Positions 53,583 to 61,514 of a stretch of 64,000 nucleotides of DNA are shown here, piece by piece (position 1 is the stretch's first letter; every line of letters begins with the position of its first letter). Origin of the DNA: Onishia taeanensis (GTDB lineage: Bacteria; Pseudomonadota; Gammaproteobacteria; Pseudomonadales; Halomonadaceae); NCBI RefSeq assembly GCF_900100755.1, contig NZ_FNCI01000006.1, positions 119,165-183,164 on the forward strand, given 5' to 3'. The translations under genes and the position numbers were made by a program. The notes beneath the pieces were generated by a model, which searched no databases, was not told the origin of the DNA, and saw only the letters and a program-made list of their open reading frames with translations.

Positions 53583-54025
53583 ACCAGGCCACCGGCGGCG
53601 CTTGTGAGTGCGCGCAATGCCAGGCCGCTGGCGAGCTGCTCAGGGTTGTCCTCGTCGATACGCTGCAGTGTGAGATCGAACTCGATCTGCTGGGCGGCGC
53701 CGTCGCGCATGAACGAGGATTTCCGCTCGTTGAGGCGCTCGATCACGAACAGGCCGTAATAAAGGCCACTACCTTCGATCAGCGGCCAGGCGGCGCCCTG
53801 GTTGGCCATCTCGCGCAGCTGGTCCAGATGCTGCTGGCCACCGGTGAACTGGGGCAGCAGGGTGCCGGTGAGGGTGATAGTGTCTTCCCCTGGGCCAAGG
53901 AACTGTCGCGTGGGCCGACGTCCGATACGGCCCTGGGACTGATGCCGCCAACTGGTTTGGCGTTGCAGATCTTGGTAGGCGGTCGTAGAAAGGCCAAAGA
54001 CGAACATGCCAAAGGACATCATCAT
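53579..54025 (-). CDS. U: Tail terminator-type protein gpU
   Basis: 148 aa with the P2 gpU N-terminus MMMSFGMFVFGLSTTAYQDL and the conserved GRRPTRQFLGPGEDTITLTG and GLYYGLFVIERLNERKSSFM. It completes the tail tube. Its first codons overlap the start of the opposite-strand membrane-protein gene by 2 bases. Confidence 0.93.
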   Translation of the reverse strand: MMMSFGMFVFGLSTTAYQDLQRQTSWRHQSQGRIGRRPTRQFLGPGEDTITLTGTLLPQFTGGQQHLDQLREMANQGAAWPLIEGSGLYYGLFVIERLNERKSSFMRDGAAQQIEFDLTLQRIDEDNPEQLASGLALRALTSAAGGLV

Positions 54026-54533
54026 GAAGGGGCTCCTGCAGTTTCTGAAAAGGAAAAGAAGGCGTGATAAGGCGGTTGATGAATCTCCAGCAATAAAGCT
54101 CTTCCTGATATTTTTAATTCAAGTTCTGGTTTGCATAGTCCTTCTTCAGGTCGCTGCGATTTATGTGAGCTTTTACTATTCTCCGACAGATGTTGAGTTC
54201 ATGACTCAAATTAAGGAGCTTGATCCTTCTGCATATGTAGGTATGGCTGTATTGATGATCGGATATTTGAAAATCACAAAGACCATGAATTTTCCGATCG
54301 CACTGGCTGCTATCTTTTCTGTGTTTATGGCTGTTTCGTCCCAGCTTATAGCGTTGATTCCCGCCGATATTGATATTCCTGGGGGTGATGAGCCGGGACA
54401 AGCTGCGATTTTCGGCCCGGTTACTCTGCTGTTTTCCTCGATGATTGGAATTTCCATCAATTTGGTCTGGGCCATTTTTCAGGCAGTCGAGCAAGCAGCA
54501 TGGCCCAAAGACACTAATCAAGATCCCACATAG
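54024..54533 (+). CDS. AT-rich membrane protein inserted between tail genes U and T
   Basis: 169 aa with a basic N-terminus (MKGLLQFLKRKRRRDK) and about four hydrophobic segments (FLIFLIQVLVCIVLLQVAAI; VGMAVLMIGYLKI; IALAAIFSVFMAVSSQLIAL; FGPVTLLFSSMIGISINLVW). ATG at 54024 has AAAGGA upstream. It runs against the tail operon, overlapping U by 2 bp and T by 20 bp, so it fits exactly between them. AT-rich composition and opposite strand mark it as a moron. No family recognised; superinfection exclusion is a possibility. Confidence 0.82.
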   Translation: MKGLLQFLKRKRRRDKAVDESPAIKLFLIFLIQVLVCIVLLQVAAIYVSFYYSPTDVEFMTQIKELDPSAYVGMAVLMIGYLKITKTMNFPIALAAIFSVFMAVSSQLIALIPADIDIPGGDEPGQAAIFGPVTLLFSSMIGISINLVWAIFQAVEQAAWPKDTNQDPT

Positions 54534-57126
54534 CGCTCCTTAGACGGGCGCCGGCGTCGCGGCTGGCCTCGGCAAGGGCTCGCTGCACCTCGTTGCGGAC
54601 GTAGCGGGCCAGGGCCTGTTCGTCCATGCCCGGTGAGGCGTGGACGTGGATGTCGCCGGTGGTGATGTGCACGTCCCCACCGCTTCCGCCCTGCAACGGG
54701 GCGCGGGTGTCGATCGGCACGTCGGCGACGGCGGGCAGGCTGGCCGCACCGATGGCCAGCCCGGCGCCGGCGCGCTTGAGGCGCTGGGAGAACTGGCCGA
54801 CCTGGCGCAGGGTATGTGGCTCGCGTTGCTCCAGCCCTTGCTGGTAGCCCTCCAGGGTGTTGCGGCCGTAGCCGGCGAACACCCGCGACGGAGAATTGAT
54901 GCCGAGCGCATCCTTGAACCAGCCGCTGACGCCATCGGTGAGGCTGGAGACCTTGTCCTTGAGCGCCTGGAACTTGGCATCGATGCCGGCCATCAGGCCA
55001 TCGACGATGGCGTTACCCAGCCCTATGAACTTCTCGGGGATCTCCACGCCCATGGCGGTCAGGCCCTCGGTTATGCCGCGCCATATGATGCCGATGGGTG
55101 ACCAGTTGGCCAGTAGCCGGGTGACGCCGCCGATGCCTTCATCAAACGCACCAGTGATTTCCTGCCAGGCTTTACCGGGCCATTCCTTCATGTTCTCCCA
55201 TAGTGCTTGGAACTTCGGCCCGAGCCAGTCCCAGTTCTGCCAGATGAACAGCGCGCCGGCGGCGATAGCGGCGATGATGGCGATTATCGGGTTGGCCATG
55301 GCGGCAGCCCCCAGCATGCGCAGTGCGCCGATGACCGTGGGAATGGCGTTCTTGGCAATGCTACCGAGCACGCGGATCAGCCCGCCGCCCTTGATGCCGA
55401 ACATAGCCATGCCGTATCGGGCCAGCGCGATGGGCCCGAGGATCGAGGCGAGCATCAGGGTCAGGCCGCCACCTACGGTGACCAAGCCTGCTACCCCGGC
55501 GGCGGCGGTGGTGAGCTGGGCGGTGAGCTCAGGGTTGGCCTTCATCCAGTCGCCGACGGCGCGGGTGATATCGGTGACGTTCTGGATCAGGTCGCGCAGC
55601 GGGCCATCGTTGGTGTCGGTGATGGTGATGCCGACCTCTTCCCAGGCGCTGTTCAGCCCTTTGAGGTCACCGCTGATGTTGTCGGCCATGGTCTTGGCGA
55701 CCCGGGCATTCTCGCCGGCGGCATTGCCGAGGATGGCGACGAACTTATCAACGCCGGCCTGCCCCTGCTGGGCGATCAGCTCGGCCATGCCGGAACCCGC
55801 TTCTTCACCGAAGATCGCCTTTAGGTAGCCGGCCCGCTGGGCGTTGCCCATGCTGTCGGTCGCCTTGGCGATATCCGAGAGGATCTCGGGGATCTGGCGC
55901 AGGTCGCCTTCGCTGTTGGTCACTTCAAGATTGAGTGCGCTGATGGCGTCCTTGGCCTTGCCGGTGGGTGCGGCCAGGCGGGTCATCATGGCCCGCAGGG
56001 TGGTACCCGCCTGGCTGCCCTGAACGCCGATATTGCCGAGCAGGCCGGCCATGGATGCGGCTTGTTCCATCGTCAGCCCGAGGCCTGAGCCGGCACCGAG
56101 ATATTTCATGGTTTCGCCGAGCATCTCTAGGTCGACATTGGCCCGGGTGGTGGTGGCGGTCAGCACATCGCCGACCTTGCGCATGTTGCCCTCGATCTCG
56201 GGATCGATCTTGAAGGCGCTGCTGATGTTCGAGCTGATGTCGGCGGCGCGACCTAGCTCGGTGCGGTTGGCCATCGCGAGATCCAGCACATCGCGCATGG
56301 ATGACTTGATCGCCTCGGGGCTGAAGTTGGCCCGGGCGAGGAATTCCTGGCCGGCCCCGACCTGGTTGGCGCTGAACGCAGTGCTTGAACCGAGGTCCCG
56401 GGCTTGGTCCTGCAGCATCTTAAAGCGCGGATCGTCCTTCTCGAGGCGTGTCACAGCCTGGACGGCGCTCATCTGCTTACCGTATTCGACGCCGGGGGCT
56501 AGCATGCGCGCGCCACCGTAGAGGGCGGCGCCACCGGTGGCCAGGCCGGCCGATCCGGCACCGGCCATGCGTCCGGCGCGGGCGGTGGCGCGATGGTAGC
56601 GGTTGGCGGCCTGGGTGGCGGCCTTCTGTCGTCGGGCGGTTTCGCGCAGTTGCTGCTGTTGGCGTTCCAGCTGGCCGTTGGCCTCGCGGATGCGTCGGGT
56701 CAGCTCGCGCTGCTGATCGCCGTACTTGCCGGTGACGCCATCGACGCGGGTCATGGTGCCGCGCAGCTCCTGAAGCTTGCGTTGCTCGCCCTGGTATTGC
56801 TCCTTGAGGGCGCGGGCCTTGCGAATCGCGGCATCGCGCTGGCGGTTGAGCTGGCGGGTAGGGCCTTCGGCGTTCTTGATGGAGCGGGTCAGGTCGCGCA
56901 CTTCGCGCTGTTGGTCCTCGAGGGCGCGGGCGCTGCCTTCAGACTGTCGCTTGAGTTCGCGGAAGCCGCGCAGATCCTTCTGGGCGCGCTCCAGGTGCCT
57001 GAGCTGATCGCGGCTCGCGCGCAGGGCCTCGGCGGTCTTGCCGCTGCCTTGGGAGATCTTCTTGAGGGGCCGAGTGACCCGGTCCACGGCGTCCAGGATC
57101 ACCTGCATTTTCAGATCGCGGGCCAT
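54514..57126 (-). CDS. T: Tail tape-measure protein gpT
   Basis: 870 aa, the longest tail gene. The N-terminal quarter is coiled-coil (repeated Q/R/E-rich heptads), residues about 200-500 carry the TP901/P2-type tape-measure region (TAFSANQVGAGQEFLARANF, YLGAGSGLGLTMEQAASMAG) and about 560-650 is hydrophobic (GVAGLVTVGGGLTLMLASIL; MANPIIAIIAAIAAGALFIW). Length sets tail length. It follows E' by 9 bp. Confidence 0.94.
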   Translation of the reverse strand: MARDLKMQVILDAVDRVTRPLKKISQGSGKTAEALRASRDQLRHLERAQKDLRGFRELKRQSEGSARALEDQQREVRDLTRSIKNAEGPTRQLNRQRDAAIRKARALKEQYQGEQRKLQELRGTMTRVDGVTGKYGDQQRELTRRIREANGQLERQQQQLRETARRQKAATQAANRYHRATARAGRMAGAGSAGLATGGAALYGGARMLAPGVEYGKQMSAVQAVTRLEKDDPRFKMLQDQARDLGSSTAFSANQVGAGQEFLARANFSPEAIKSSMRDVLDLAMANRTELGRAADISSNISSAFKIDPEIEGNMRKVGDVLTATTTRANVDLEMLGETMKYLGAGSGLGLTMEQAASMAGLLGNIGVQGSQAGTTLRAMMTRLAAPTGKAKDAISALNLEVTNSEGDLRQIPEILSDIAKATDSMGNAQRAGYLKAIFGEEAGSGMAELIAQQGQAGVDKFVAILGNAAGENARVAKTMADNISGDLKGLNSAWEEVGITITDTNDGPLRDLIQNVTDITRAVGDWMKANPELTAQLTTAAAGVAGLVTVGGGLTLMLASILGPIALARYGMAMFGIKGGGLIRVLGSIAKNAIPTVIGALRMLGAAAMANPIIAIIAAIAAGALFIWQNWDWLGPKFQALWENMKEWPGKAWQEITGAFDEGIGGVTRLLANWSPIGIIWRGITEGLTAMGVEIPEKFIGLGNAIVDGLMAGIDAKFQALKDKVSSLTDGVSGWFKDALGINSPSRVFAGYGRNTLEGYQQGLEQREPHTLRQVGQFSQRLKRAGAGLAIGAASLPAVADVPIDTRAPLQGGSGGDVHITTGDIHVHASPGMDEQALARYVRNEVQRALAEASRDAGARLRSAMWDLD

Positions 57127-57135
57127 CGGCGTTCC

Positions 57136-57270
57136 TTATCGCGTGCGGGGAGAGTTCTGGCTTGTCTGGTGACGAACCCGGGCGCGTTCTCGCCACTCCA
57201 TCAGTTCGGCCAGGGGCATGGTGGCCATCTCATCCGGCCCCCAGTGGAAGACCATGGCCAAATCGGCCAT
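57136..57270 (-). CDS. E': gpE' (GpE family), frameshift extension frame
   Basis: 44 aa from the ATG at 57270: MADLAMVFHWGPDEMATMPL then AELMEWRERARVRHQTSQ, clearly the P2 GpE-family sequence. In P2 this frame is joined to gene E by a programmed -1 shift to make a tail chaperone. The -1 frame from the slippery site at 57330-57336 is open all the way into this ATG, so E+E' can be made here too. Confidence 0.9.
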   Translation of the reverse strand: MADLAMVFHWGPDEMATMPLAELMEWRERARVRHQTSQNSPRTR

Positions 57271-57296
57271 GGCCTCGTCGACGTGCTCGGGCAGGC

Positions 57297-57626
57297 TTAC
57301 TCGCTCGCCTCGCGGGCCTTCTTCGGCAGCAAAAAACCGGCCACCACGCCGCCGAGCTGCACCAGGTCGGCGGGGTCCATGTCGCGGATTTCACCATCAG
57401 TCAGCGCGGGCTCGGTGATGCGCGGTAGCACCTTGCCCAGCGCGGTGACGTCCATCTGCAGCACGTCGGTCAGGCTGACGCCGCGCAGGGCGCCGCTCTT
57501 GGGCTTGCGCACATGGATCTCGGTTACGGTCTGTTTGCCGCGGGTGATGGGGCTATCGAGCTCGACGGTTTCGGTCTGTTGTTTGGGCAGCTCGGCGACG
57601 GCGTTTTCGGTGACTTGCTCGGTCAT
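57297..57626 (-). CDS. E: Tail assembly chaperone gpE
   Basis: 109 aa. The family core is DSPITRGKQTVTEIHVRKPK then GALRGVSLTDVLQMDVTALG. Together with E' it guides tube assembly around the tape measure. It contains the heptamer TTTTTTG near its 3' end. It lies between the tail-tube gene FII and the tape measure, as in P2. Confidence 0.93.
   Translation of the reverse strand: MTEQVTENAVAELPKQQTETVELDSPITRGKQTVTEIHVRKPKSGALRGVSLTDVLQMDVTALGKVLPRITEPALTDGEIRDMDPADLVQLGGVVAGFLLPKKAREASE
57330..57336 (-). promoter_or_regulatory. Slippery heptamer TTTTTTG for the E/E' programmed -1 frameshift
   Basis: In frame the codons read GGT TTT TTG; slipping back one base gives TTT GCT GCC and an open frame reaching E'. 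The same heptamer is known from P2 gene E. Confidence 0.88.
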
Positions 57627-57702
57627 GGGGTAGTGCTCCTGATACGAATGCGGTGATGGTCAGCGGGCCGGGTAGGGCCCGCGGGTGGTCAATGGAAATG
57701 GA

Positions 57703-58212
57703 TTACAGGCCGAGGGCCTTGCGGCGTTCGGCGTACATGTCCTTGCCGAAGACGCGGTACACCATGCCCGGCTGATCAATCTCGATGACTTCTTCGCCGT
57801 TGATCGTCAGCTTGTAATAGGTGCAGGTGGTGGTGACGCTGATCTTGCTGAATTCGCCTGCAGACATCTCGTCCATCCCAATGGTCTTATGCCGCCCGCG
57901 CATCACGACCTCTATAGCCTGGACCTCGCCGGTCTCATCGCTCTCGTAGCTGCCGGTGAAGCGCAGCAAACGAGCGTCGTGGATGGAGCCCCCGAAGTCG
58001 GTGAAGATCTCGCGGATATAGCCGGCAACGGTCCACTCAAAGACGAGCAGTTGGCCGCCCATGTCGATCTCGACGGGGCCAAGCATGCCCGCGCCGCGGT
58101 ACTCCTCCATCTTTCTGCTTAGCTCGGGCAGGGTCAGGCTCTCGACCTCGCCCATCCAGTCATTACCGTCACCGAACAGGTTGAAGGCCTTGAGGGTCTT
58201 GGGAAGTGCCAT
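57703..58212 (-). CDS. FII: Major tail tube protein gpFII
   Basis: 169 aa, family length. AFNLFGDGNDWMGEVESLTL, KMEEYRGAGMLGPVEIDMGG and MRGRHKTIGMDEMSAGEFSK are typical of P2 tail-tube proteins. It lies 13 bp after the sheath gene. Confidence 0.95.
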   Translation of the reverse strand: MALPKTLKAFNLFGDGNDWMGEVESLTLPELSRKMEEYRGAGMLGPVEIDMGGQLLVFEWTVAGYIREIFTDFGGSIHDARLLRFTGSYESDETGEVQAIEVVMRGRHKTIGMDEMSAGEFSKISVTTTCTYYKLTINGEEVIEIDQPGMVYRVFGKDMYAERRKALGL

Positions 58213-58225
58213 GTCTCTCTCCTAG

Positions 58226-59740
58226 TTATGCGGCGGCGACGCGGTCGGCGAAGTCGACCAGGTAGCGATCGGTGATGCGCTGCTGAAGCATCAGGTTCTC
58301 GAGCGGCGGTACCGGGGTGTAGTCGTAGTCGATGTACAACTTGCCGGCCTTGAGCACTTCGGGGGTGTTGAGCTCGGCATCGAACCAGGCGACGCCGCCG
58401 AGCAGGTAGCCCTGACGGGTCAGCTCGCGGAACTTTGCGTTGATGCCCTCGACGATGTCTTTCACCAGCGAGGGGTGCATGGGCTTGTCGACGGCCCACA
58501 GGTGCGCCTCGGCCATGGTGTCGGCGATCACCTGGGCGGTGCGGGTGTAGTTCTCGAAGGCGAACAGCGGGTCGATCGAGCAGGTGCGCGAGCCCCAGAA
58601 GCGGAAGCCGCCGCGGTTGATCAGCGTGGTGACCTCGTGGCTGTTGAGGTAGCCGGCATCGGTGGCCGGGTCCTGCAGATCCCAGAACACGTCCTTGCTG
58701 ATGCCGGTGACGCCGTTGACGGGAATGTTGCTGAGCGTCTTGTGCCAGCCGATGTCGTTATCCAGCTTGGCGCGCAGGCCCAGTGCTCGAGCAACGGCGG
58801 AATGCGTGCGGGTGGACTGGGTGGCGGTGTCGAAGCCGGTGAAGTCCGGCCAGATCACCATTACCTCGCGGGCGCCGAAGTTCTCGCGGTACATCGCCGC
58901 CTCTTCCTTCGTCGCACTGTCGCCGGCGGAGGCATAGACGAAGGCGCGCAGCTTCTGGGCGATACCGATCAGCTCGGCGGTCACGTCTGCATCGTCGAGC
59001 TCCGGCACGCCGAGAATGCGCGGCTTGACGCCGAAGCGCTGCTCGGCGGCCAGCAGGGCCTGGAGGCCGGTTTTCTTGCCGGTCAGGCCATCGACGCCGC
59101 CGATGACGTTGGCCTTGGTCTCGTCATCGTCCATGCCCTCGGCGACGCGCACGATCACGACCATGGCCTTGGTCTGATCGGCGATGGCATCCAGTGAGCG
59201 GGCCAGTGTGCCTTCCTCGCCGGCGTTGGCCATGGCGGCATAGAGATCGGTGACCAGCACCGGGGTATCGATCGGGAAGGGCTCGTCTTTCCCGCCGGTC
59301 AGGTTCTGATAGCCAGCCGCGCCGACCAAGCCTGCACCGGTGCCCGCCTCGGCGGCGGTGGTCAGGGCGCTGGCATCGGCTTCGCCATTCACGGCGGTGG
59401 CCAGCTCGGCGGCAGTGCTGGTGATCGCGCCCTCGGCGTCGGTCGCGAGGCTAACAGTGATGTCCTTGCCGCTGACCGTGACCGCCAGGGTGGCGGAGTT
59501 GGTACCGGGATCGACGTAGCGTACGCGTACGGCATTGCCGTCGGTGCCGGCACTGGTGGCGGTGTAGCTCACGCCGCTATTGGCAGCGGCGAACTCGATG
59601 GCGAGCGAGGCAGCCACGCCGGCAGCGGCCGCCGGCGCGGTGCCGATCAAGCCGATAACGGCGGTGCTGACGGTGCGGATCGGCCGCGTGCCATCCGATT
59701 TCTCGTGGACACGAATGCCGTGGTGGTAATCCTGGGGCAT
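58226..59740 (-). CDS. FI: Tail sheath protein gpFI
   Basis: 504 aa, longer than P2 FI (about 396) because of an Ala/Thr/Gly-rich insertion at about residues 45-135 ([40 protein letters not shown]). The core sheath fold follows ([52 protein letters not shown]). ATG at 59740 has AGGAG upstream. First gene of the tail operon seen here. Confidence 0.94.
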   Translation of the reverse strand: MPQDYHHGIRVHEKSDGTRPIRTVSTAVIGLIGTAPAAAAGVAASLAIEFAAANSGVSYTATSAGTDGNAVRVRYVDPGTNSATLAVTVSGKDITVSLATDAEGAITSTAAELATAVNGEADASALTTAAEAGTGAGLVGAAGYQNLTGGKDEPFPIDTPVLVTDLYAAMANAGEEGTLARSLDAIADQTKAMVVIVRVAEGMDDDETKANVIGGVDGLTGKKTGLQALLAAEQRFGVKPRILGVPELDDADVTAELIGIAQKLRAFVYASAGDSATKEEAAMYRENFGAREVMVIWPDFTGFDTATQSTRTHSAVARALGLRAKLDNDIGWHKTLSNIPVNGVTGISKDVFWDLQDPATDAGYLNSHEVTTLINRGGFRFWGSRTCSIDPLFAFENYTRTAQVIADTMAEAHLWAVDKPMHPSLVKDIVEGINAKFRELTRQGYLLGGVAWFDAELNTPEVLKAGKLYIDYDYTPVPPLENLMLQQRITDRYLVDFADRVAAA

Positions 59741-59848
59741 GGGGAGCTCCTGCGCAGGGGGATCGGGTAGCTGATGACTCAGCTGATCTGTCGATGCATG
59801 ACGTGGTGCCATGCTTGCGCGCGCAGGCGTGGGGCTCTAGCAGTGGGC

Positions 59849-59872
59849 GTTGTGGTTGGCGGGTTCTACAAC
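59849..59872 (-). promoter_or_regulatory. Possible Ogr-type late promoter element before FI
   Basis: GTTGT-N14-ACAAC lies about 110 bp upstream of the sheath gene. Ogr sites in P2 are TGTTGT-N12-ACAACA at about -55, so the spacing is two bases longer; tentative. The remainder of 59741-60075 (335 bp) shows no other element. Confidence 0.35.
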
Positions 59873-60075
59873 GGGCGGGCAAAGAAAAGCGCTCAGGGTT
59901 AGCTCGGATTCTGGGGCGTTGCTAAAAGAGCGATTTTGTATCGTGGGTGTTTACGAATTTTGTCAACCCTACCCAGTCTTTTTCCTCCCAAGAGTTGTCG
60001 CGGATGTGGTTTTTGTCAGTTCATATGAAAAAGTGCAATAATTTCTCAAAATGGGTCTCCGTAAAAGGTTTTTTT

Positions 60076-61140
60076 ATGCAAGGTGATAGTCGTCAGTTCT
60101 GGCCTGATGCAATGAGAGCTTTTGCAATTTTGCTTGTCATTGTAATACATGTGAGCGCTCCGGTAGTGGTGGATGTAACAGGCACGCCGATTGGAAGCTG
60201 GGTTTACGCAGATGTTTTTGACTCTGCCGCAAGAATATCAGTGCCTTTATTTTTTATGATATCTGGATATTTTCTTCTTGGCCGAGATATCTCCGTAAAG
60301 GAAAGCTTTTATAGGTCAGCAAAGAGAGTGCTTTTGCCTTTGATTTTCTGGTCCTCCGTTTATGTGGTGCTTGGTGCCGCAAAGGATGGAAGTCTTCGGT
60401 ATTTTGAAAACTATGATTATATGTCTCTTCTTACTAAGCCTGCTTATTATCATTTATGGTTTCTCTATGAGATGTTCTTCCTATATCTTTTGTTGCCTTT
60501 TATGAGGGCTATAGTTAAGAGTGGTCTTTCTTTTTACTATATCGTTTTTTGGATCGCATATTTGGCTAAAGGGTTTTTTGGCTTAGAGGTTTATCTTCCT
60601 TTTAATTCTATTACTACTCATGCGGGCTATATGATAGCTGGATATTTGCTTGGTACGAGTGGTGCATTCAGCTCCATCGGAAAGCTTGGTGTTGTTTATG
60701 AGGAGCTCACTACGTGGAAGTGGTGGCGGCTGTTATTGGTGACAATGTTTTCTCTAGCGGTTGTGTATACGGCGGCTATGACTTTTCAAATATCTCAAGA
60801 GGCTGGAAGATATATCGCCAGATATTATAAGTACACCTCCTTGAATGTTGTTTTGATGTCATTTTTTGCTTTTTTGTCAATAAAGGGCTTGGAGTTGAAT
60901 AGTCGTTTTCTGAGAAGGGTTGTATCAACCATTAGTATTAATGCTTTAGGTTTGTATGGTGTCCATCCTTTAGTAATTTCTCTTTTGGATTATGGTTTTT
61001 TTGGCATGGAAATTTCTTCTGTCTCTCTGGGGTCAACGCCTTGGGCGATACTGTTATCGGTGATATGCACTTTGACTTTATCTTTTTTAATTGTTATCGC
61101 AATGCGTTCAATAAAACCACTGCGTCGGGTAGTGGGGTAA
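60076..61140 (+). CDS. Acyltransferase family 3 membrane protein (WecH-like)
   Basis: 354 aa, very AT-rich, about 10 hydrophobic segments. FWPDAMRAFAILLVIVIHVS at the start with the conserved histidine, FMISGYFLLGRD, and HLWFLYEMFFLYLLLPFMRA are hallmarks of the acyltransferase 3 family, which O-acetylates surface sugars. ATG at 60076 follows AAAGG; an upstream ATG at 60025 is possible. It lies on the strand opposite the tail genes at the position of P2 Z/fun. Surface-sugar acetylation on lysogeny, blocking other phages or altering serotype, is the likely role. Confidence 0.88.
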   Translation: MQGDSRQFWPDAMRAFAILLVIVIHVSAPVVVDVTGTPIGSWVYADVFDSAARISVPLFFMISGYFLLGRDISVKESFYRSAKRVLLPLIFWSSVYVVLGAAKDGSLRYFENYDYMSLLTKPAYYHLWFLYEMFFLYLLLPFMRAIVKSGLSFYYIVFWIAYLAKGFFGLEVYLPFNSITTHAGYMIAGYLLGTSGAFSSIGKLGVVYEELTTWKWWRLLLVTMFSLAVVYTAAMTFQISQEAGRYIARYYKYTSLNVVLMSFFAFLSIKGLELNSRFLRRVVSTISINALGLYGVHPLVISLLDYGFFGMEISSVSLGSTPWAILLSVICTLTLSFLIVIAMRSIKPLRRVVG

Positions 61141-61229
61141 TGCATCGAAAAATTTTATGAGTTTAGGCAAACAGCGAAAACTCGAGATGGAAATCGGCTT
61201 GGCGCATCCTTGCGCCAAGTAGATGCTCT

Positions 61230-61419
61230 TTACCAAGTGACGGCCTTGAGGGCTGCCCGCTTTTCCTCATCGGTCAGCGACTCGTCTTCAAGTGTTCACC
61301 TTGATCGCGTCCTTGCGCGCCCAGCTATGGGCGTAGACCTTTTTGATGTATGCCAGAGCGGCGTCTTTCAGGTCGATCATCTGCTGAGGCGTGACGTTGC
61401 GTTCGCCGCAGTAGGTCAT
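61230..61419 (-). pseudogene. Remnant of a small phage tail gene
   Basis: Minus-strand frame MTYCGERNVTPQQMIDLKDA-ALAYIKKVYAHSWARK ends at a stop (61288), while the next frame continues EDESLTDEEKRAALKAVTW to 61230. The ending resembles tail-fibre assembly proteins (compare the EAISW end of the gene at 63454). Together with 61141-61229 and 61420-61514 this intergenic stretch looks like debris between two cargo genes. Confidence 0.5.
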
Positions 61420-61514
61420 GGGTCATGGCCGGGTCAATCGCTACTACCCAAGCATGGCAAGTGCAGTTATGGCATCATATCGCCGAGATTGCGAAGTGGT
61501 GCTGGGAGTTCAGA

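Noticed and set aside
56593..57633. 346-codon plus-strand frame opposite the tape-measure and E genes
   Set aside because: Leu/Ala-rich shadow of coiled-coil coding sequence; the minus-strand genes are in conserved P2 order.
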